From contig CAMCIX010000036.1 of the NCBI GenBank assembly GCA_945875045.1, forward strand, positions 1-9,537: DNA of 9,537 bases, given 5' to 3'. Positions 6,041-9,537 of the stretch are shown here, piece after piece; the stretch's first letter is position 1; every line of letters starts with the position of its first letter. Source of the stretch: an uncultured Clostridia bacterium (GTDB lineage Bacteria > Bacillota > Clostridia > Oscillospirales > Acutalibacteraceae). The translations under genes and the position numbers were made by a program. The notes under the pieces were generated by a model. That model ran no database searches, was not told the origin of the DNA, and was given only the letters and a program-made list of their open reading frames with translations.

Positions 6041-6895
6041 TCATACCCTTTCCAAGGTTATTCGTCCTATTTTGCAGGCTCGGTATTCTTCAAGGAGCAT
6101 ATTTGCCGCCCTTTCGGTGTCGGTCTCGCCGCCCCTTATTAACATACCGCGTTTTTTGCCGACCTCGCACAAAAGGTCATAGCCGTCCCCGCTCAAATCA
6201 AGCCCGTCGTAGCGCGCGGCAAGCTTTTCGGGGGCGGTGTTTTTCAGAAGCTCCAAAAGCCGCATCGCCAACAGCTCGGTATCAATAATATTGTCCTTGA
6301 CCGCACCGGTAAAGGCTAAATGCTCGCCCACCGTCTTATCCTCAAACTTAGGCCACAGCACGCCGGGGGTGTCTAACAGCTCTAACTGCTTATCAATCGT
6401 AAACCATTGGTTACCCCTTGTAACGCCGGGGCGGTTTTCCGCCTTAGCCTTGTTATTGCCCGCGATTCGGTTAATAAAGGAGGACTTTCCGACATTCGGA
6501 ATGCCCACCACCATTACTCTGAGCGGCTTTCCAACCATTCCCTTTTCGGCGTAGTACTTAAGCCTGTCGGCAAGGGCGGTTTTAACCGTGCCTTTAAATA
6601 AATTTATACCCTTGCCCGTTTTGCAGTCAAGGGCTATTGCGGTAACACCCTCCGCTTTATAGTATTTGATCCATTCCTCGGTGGCTTTTTCGTCCGCCAT
6701 ATCGCACTTATTAAGAAGAATAATAAGCGGTTTTTCGCCGATAAGGCTTTTAAGCTCGGGGTTGCGGCTGCTTACGGGTATGCGCGCGTCAACCACCTCG
6801 GCAACCGCGTCGATAAGGGGGAGTATCTCCTTAATTTTTCGGCGGGTTTTCGCCATATGCCCGGGGAACCACTGTATATTTTGTGTTTCGCTCAT
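6041..6895 (-). CDS. rbgA: Ribosome biogenesis GTPase RbgA (YlqF), circularly permuted
   Basis: RbgA is a GTPase needed for late assembly of the 50S subunit in Bacillota. The 284-residue protein shows the permuted motif order: G4 NKCD (62-65) and G5 region DCKTG (90-94) come before G1 GIPNVGKSS (131-139), the G2 threonine T159 in PGVTRG, and G3 DTPG (175-178). The N-terminal WFPGHMAKT (9-17) contains H13, equivalent to the conserved histidine thought to aid GTP hydrolysis. A C-terminal helical RNA-binding domain follows, ending in LLEEYRACKIGRITLE, which is typical. The start is ATG 6895, overlapping the lepB stop as ATGA, with AGGGAG about 9 nt upstream. Proximity to rplS (L19) matches its ribosomal role and the order known in Bacillus. 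Confidence 0.98.
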   Translation of the reverse strand: MSETQNIQWFPGHMAKTRRKIKEILPLIDAVAEVVDARIPVSSRNPELKSLIGEKPLIILLNKCDMADEKATEEWIKYYKAEGVTAIALDCKTGKGINLFKGTVKTALADRLKYYAEKGMVGKPLRVMVVGIPNVGKSSFINRIAGNNKAKAENRPGVTRGNQWFTIDKQLELLDTPGVLWPKFEDKTVGEHLAFTGAVKDNIIDTELLAMRLLELLKNTAPEKLAARYDGLDLSGDGYDLLCEVGKKRGMLIRGGETDTERAANMLLEEYRACKIGRITLERV

Positions 6896-7584
6896 TTTGA
6901 AAGGCTCCCTATACTGTTAAAGGGGAAGATGCGGAAAACGGCGTGACCTAACACATATCTGGTATCTATAAGCCCGCCGTCGCCTATACGGCTGTCGCGG
7001 CTATCCATAGAGTTGCCGCGGTTGTCGCCCAGCACAAATATATACCCCTCGGGCACATAGAGCGGAAACTCAACGTCATACTTTGTTGTGGTCGGCATTT
7101 TGGCATACGGCTCGTCAAGCTCGACCCCGTCAACCGAGACCACTCCACGCTCAAAGTCAATATCCACCGTCTGACCGCCTACCGCGATAACGCGCTTAAT
7201 AATAGGCTCCTTGCTTGTCGCCGCGTCCTCAACCGAATTATTCGCGTTTCTCGAAACAACCACTATATCCCCTCGCTCAGGGGTATAGCCGAGGTTTGAA
7301 ATGATAACCTTATCGCTCGTAAAAAGGGTGTTTTCCATAGACTCGCCCTTAACGGTTGCAACCCTGAAAATAAGGCTGAAGATAATCACCACCGCGATTA
7401 TGGCGGTAGCAAGCACGTCGAGCCATTCAAAAACCTCCTCCGCTAAGGTAGGCTTTTTTTCATCTTCGGGAGCCTCGGGCAAATTTTCGGCATATTCCAT
7501 ATCCACTTTAAAGCCGCCCTCCTCGCCGCTTCCGACAAAAACAGTAGTATTTTCGGTTTTTTCAGTATTATTAACGCCGTACAT
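6892..7584 (-). CDS. lepB: Type I signal peptidase
   Basis: Signal peptidase I removes signal peptides from secreted proteins at the outer face of the membrane. In this 230-residue protein a single membrane segment spans about 55-78 (LDVLATAIIAVVIIFSLIF). It is followed at once by box B GESMENTL with nucleophile S82. The general-base lysine is K130 in IIKRVIAVGGQ, and box E is GDNRGNSMDSR (186-196). The bulk of the enzyme therefore lies outside. The first 50 residues form an acidic cytoplasmic extension (EAPEDEKKPTLAEEVFEW), somewhat longer than in many Bacillota enzymes. The start is ATG 7584 with AGAGGT 6 nt upstream. The gene follows rplS after 71 nt containing a probable terminator, and overlaps rbgA by 4 nt. 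The rplS-lepB-rbgA order is common in Clostridia. Confidence 0.97.
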   Translation of the reverse strand: MYGVNNTEKTENTTVFVGSGEEGGFKVDMEYAENLPEAPEDEKKPTLAEEVFEWLDVLATAIIAVVIIFSLIFRVATVKGESMENTLFTSDKVIISNLGYTPERGDIVVVSRNANNSVEDAATSKEPIIKRVIAVGGQTVDIDFERGVVSVDGVELDEPYAKMPTTTKYDVEFPLYVPEGYIFVLGDNRGNSMDSRDSRIGDGGLIDTRYVLGHAVFRIFPFNSIGSLSK

Positions 7585-7610
7585 ACTAATACCTCTGAAC
7601 TAATTTAAGC

Positions 7611-7643
7611 AAAAAGGGAGAACAGCAAAAGCCCGTTCCCCCT
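7611..7643 (-). terminator. Rho-independent (probably partial) terminator between rplS and lepB
   Basis: On the minus strand GGGGGAAC (7642-7635) pairs with GTTCTCCC (7623-7616) over 8 bp, including one G-U pair. The loop is 11 nt, and TTTTT (7615-7611) follows immediately. The lower stem can extend through A-U pairs with the U-tract. No convincing promoter lies between it and lepB, so readthrough probably feeds the downstream genes at a lower level than rplS. Confidence 0.7.
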
Positions 7644-7655
7644 CTTAAAGCCTTA

Positions 7656-8003
7656 TTAACCGATAAGCTCTTTAACCTTAGCCGCCTTGCCGACTCTGTC
7701 GCGCAGGTAGTAAAGCTTCGCTCTGCGAACCTGACCCTTGCGTACAAGCTCAACCTTGGCAACGCTGGGTGAATGTACCGGGAATACGCGCTCAACGCCT
7801 ACGCCGTAGGCTACGCGGCGAACGGTAAAGGTTTCCGCGATACCGCTGTTGTTCTTCGCGATAACAGTACCCTCAAAGATCTGGATTCTTTCCTTTTCGC
7901 CTTCCTTAATTCTTACGTGAACCTTAACGGTGCTACCGATAAGAATTTCGGGAACGTCCTTTTTGAGCATATCTGCCGTAAGTTCCTTAATAGCGTCCAT
8001 CAT
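7656..8003 (-). CDS. rplS: 50S ribosomal protein L19
   Basis: L19 sits at the interface of the 50S and 30S subunits. The 115-residue protein matches the family's usual length and blocks: [17 protein letters not shown] near the N-terminus, [17 protein letters not shown], then [21 protein letters not shown] and the C-terminal [20 protein letters not shown], a basic RNA-binding end. Two adjacent ATGs (8003 and 8000) follow AAGGAGG at spacings of 4 and 7 nt. The second gives the better spacing and a MDAIKEL start, so the true protein may be 114 residues. The gene has its own promoter and a structured leader of about 160 nt, and a terminator hairpin follows its stop. It heads the rplS-lepB-rbgA-rnhB-yraN neighbourhood. 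Confidence 0.98.
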   Translation of the reverse strand: MMDAIKELTADMLKKDVPEILIGSTVKVHVRIKEGEKERIQIFEGTVIAKNNSGIAETFTVRRVAYGVGVERVFPVHSPSVAKVELVRKGQVRRAKLYYLRDRVGKAAKVKELIG

Positions 8004-8164
8004 TTTTCCTCCTTAATTAATTCCAGACGTTCTTACCCCAAAATGGACAGAGGACCGTCCGCTTCAATGTCGATTTTCGGCAATGAACCCACCCGTAAGG
8101 CTCGGGTGAAATCAAATGCACAAGGGCTTAAAACGGCGCAAAATACCCTGCCGTTTTAAGCAGC
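8004..8164 (-). promoter_or_regulatory. Structured rplS leader, candidate ribosomal protein L19 leader
   Basis: The predicted mRNA starts near 8164 and has about 160 untranslated nt with three stems. H1 is a perfect 12-bp stem, GCTTAAAACGGC (8161-8150) with GCCGTTTTAAGC (8137-8126), at the extreme 5' end. H2 is CACCCG/CGGGTG (8108-8090). H3 is GGACGG/CTGTCC (8060-8045) with a UCCU loop. Ribosomal-protein leaders, including an L19 leader, are known before rplS in Bacillota, so autoregulation is plausible. No U-tract follows H1 or H2, so they do not look like terminators. Membership in the known L19 leader family is inferred from position. Confidence 0.55.
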
Positions 8165-8170
8165 CTTTAT

Positions 8171-8199
8171 ATTCTAACACAAACCCGCAAAAAAATCAA
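8171..8199 (-). promoter_or_regulatory. Predicted sigma-A promoter of rplS, extended -10
   Basis: On the minus strand the -35 is TTGATT (8199-8194). After exactly 17 nt comes TAGAAT (8176-8171), preceded by TGT, giving an extended -10 (TGTTAGAAT). It begins 4 nt after the ypeB stop. The predicted start is near 8164, right before the 12-bp leader stem. Confidence 0.75.
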
Positions 8200-8202
8200 G
8201 CA

Positions 8203-9528
8203 TTATTTTGTAAGTGTTCCGCCGTCGCTTTTTAAAAGGATTAAAATATCCTCCTCCTCTTTTGTTACGGCGTTTATATAGACGAGTATTTCCCGCCCGT
8301 CCTCGGTAAGGCAGACAAATTCATAGCACCGCTTTTCCCCGCCGCCCTTGGTAGGAATAAGCGCAATGGAGGTTTCGCGGATTTTAAGGCGATCGCTTAC
8401 GGTTTTGGCCGCCTCCTCTGCCGATACCGCCGCGGTTTCAAAGGCGCGGTCGGTGTGGTTGGTAAGGTAGCCGCTCGCCTCGTAAAGCATTATTTCCCCC
8501 GTGTCCATCGCAACCCCCACCTTTACAAGGTCGGTGTAGCATACGGTCTTGCCGTCAAGATAGGCGAAATTTATCACGCAGACCCCCTCGTCGGTGAAAT
8601 AATAGGTTTCGGTAAAGCCGCTCATACCTATTCTTTCAAGGTATCTTTTCGCCTTTTCCACCGCCTGTCCGTGTTCGAGGACGTAATCCCCTATCTCTCG
8701 GCTTTTGCGCATATAAACCGCATATCCGCCCGCATGGCTTACGGTAACGCTTATATTTTCCCCCGAAAATCGGTAGGCGGGGATTTTGCCCTCCGCCGTG
8801 CCGTCTAAGGAAAGCTTATCTACCCCGCACTCGGCGGTCTCGGCGGCTTTTTTAAGCGCCTCGTCCTCGGTTACTGCCGCCGCGTTTTTAAGCATTAACG
8901 GCTCTTTTTCTAAAATATGGTCGGAATAGGGTCCGTCATAAACAAGGGTGGGGTAGTCCGAAAGACTGTCTTCAAGGGTATCGAGCGCGCCGGCAAGCGA
9001 ATCCCTGTCAACCGCTTCTTCAAGCTTATTATCCAAATCGTCCGCCCACTCCGACGGATTATCGTAGGCTATCGAGGAATTTCCCACCGCCTCTGAGATT
9101 TTTTGCGCGGTATTTTTAAGCACGGCGATATTTTGGGCGTAGTCGCCGCTCGGCTCCTCCCCCGAAACAAGGCTTTTAGAGACCGCCATAGCGTAATTTC
9201 CCACCTGTGACAGAAAGCGGTTTATAACATCAAGATTATCCCCCGCGGGAAGCTCTGCAAGGGCGCTTTTGGCGCTTTCCGCCTCGGTTAAAAGCTGTGC
9301 CGACATCTGGCTTAGCTGTTTCGCCGTGGTTACATACTCCGCCTTTTCAAGGATTAGCGAGATATTGTTTATGCTTGAATTAAGCCCGTCAAGCGAGCGG
9401 GAATAATTATTCTGAACCTCAAGCCTGTACCGTTTTAAGTCCTGCCTTGCTTTAACCGCAAAGACAGCCGCGACCAGCACCGCCGCTACGCAAAAGGATA
9501 TAAGCCTTACGGCATTGCGTGTTTTCAT
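8203..9528 (-). CDS. ypeB: YpeB-family germination protein with PepSY-like C-terminal region
   Basis: YpeB is a spore protein that, in Bacillus, works with the cortex-lytic enzyme SleB during germination. The 441-residue length fits the family. An N-terminal membrane anchor lies at 7-25 (VRLISFCVAAVLVAAVFAV). It is followed by the helical domain with YSRSLDGLNSSINNI (42-56), QLSQMSAQL (71-79) and the recognisable NRFLSQVGNYA (103-113). The C-terminal half, from about 210, is rich in beta-type segments with PepSY-like stretches. The start is ATG 9528, with GGGAG at the very edge of the window. If the usual sleB-ypeB order holds, sleB would lie beyond the right edge; it is not visible. The rplS promoter begins 4 nt past its stop, and I see no clear terminator between them. 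The PepSY boundaries are approximate. Confidence 0.9.
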   Translation of the reverse strand: MKTRNAVRLISFCVAAVLVAAVFAVKARQDLKRYRLEVQNNYSRSLDGLNSSINNISLILEKAEYVTTAKQLSQMSAQLLTEAESAKSALAELPAGDNLDVINRFLSQVGNYAMAVSKSLVSGEEPSGDYAQNIAVLKNTAQKISEAVGNSSIAYDNPSEWADDLDNKLEEAVDRDSLAGALDTLEDSLSDYPTLVYDGPYSDHILEKEPLMLKNAAAVTEDEALKKAAETAECGVDKLSLDGTAEGKIPAYRFSGENISVTVSHAGGYAVYMRKSREIGDYVLEHGQAVEKAKRYLERIGMSGFTETYYFTDEGVCVINFAYLDGKTVCYTDLVKVGVAMDTGEIMLYEASGYLTNHTDRAFETAAVSAEEAAKTVSDRLKIRETSIALIPTKGGGEKRCYEFVCLTEDGREILVYINAVTKEEEDILILLKSDGGTLTK

Positions 9529-9537
9529 AAAACTCCC

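Noticed and set aside
7585..7610. TTGCTT with TATTAG, considered as a lepB promoter
   Set aside because: The spacer is only 15 nt, and the -10 would overlap the ribosome site and start codon of lepB.
8017..8121. A GTG-started 34-residue frame (three tryptophans) in the rplS leader, considered as a leader peptide
   Set aside because: It has no ribosome site before the GTG and passes through stems better explained as structured leader RNA.
7773..8159. A 128-codon plus-strand frame across the rplS start and leader
   Set aside because: It is the reverse complement of the L19 coding region and its leader, with no recognisable domain.

Overview
The window reads as a stretch of chromosome from a spore-forming Clostridia bacterium (phylum Bacillota), probably Oscillospiraceae/Ruminococcaceae-like. 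That is an inference from three things. The gene order rplS-lepB-rbgA-rnhB-yraN is characteristic of Bacillota. There is a YpeB germination protein and a DUF1540 mini-protein. The trigger factor carries a Lys/Ala/Glu-rich tail. Apart from one small gene everything is transcribed from the minus strand, and I see no phage, plasmid or defence genes. Several starts are TTG.

Reading in the direction of transcription (high to low coordinates): ypeB (9528-8203) occupies the right end. It is followed by a sigma-A-type promoter (8199-8171), a structured leader of about 160 nt (8164-8004) and rplS for ribosomal protein L19. A hairpin with a U-tract (7643-7611) after rplS is probably a leaky terminator. 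Past it lies a tightly packed housekeeping run: lepB (signal peptidase I), rbgA (50S assembly GTPase, ATGA overlap with lepB), rnhB (RNase HII), yraN (UPF0102 nuclease-fold protein) and an M19 dipeptidase. These genes are 4-11 nt apart or overlapping. thrC (threonine synthase) follows after 45 nt and appears to have its own promoter, whose -35 box lies inside the end of the dipeptidase gene.

The 3' end of thrC runs into a 172-bp cluster of small hairpin repeats (2480-2651), which supplies the last residues and the stop codon of ThrC. Two units are nested in one orientation and a third is inverted. Left of the cluster is a 54-codon plus-strand gene for a cysteine-rich DUF1540 protein (2258-2422). 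It is divergent from a TTG-started calcineurin-like phosphoesterase gene (2157-1480). The left end is tig (trigger factor, 1352 to beyond position 1), with an extended -10 promoter and a perfect 9-9-9 inverted repeat at the predicted 5' end of its mRNA.

The protein content is mostly conserved core machinery: nascent-chain folding (Tig), ribosome assembly (L19, RbgA), secretion (LepB), genome maintenance (RnhB), amino-acid and peptide metabolism (ThrC, M19) and sporulation/germination (YpeB). No wholly new system is evident. The less ordinary material is non-coding: the paired 5'-end stem-loops of tig and rplS that share the arm TAAAACG/CGTTTTA, the L19 leader, and the repeat cluster that rewrites the thrC terminus.
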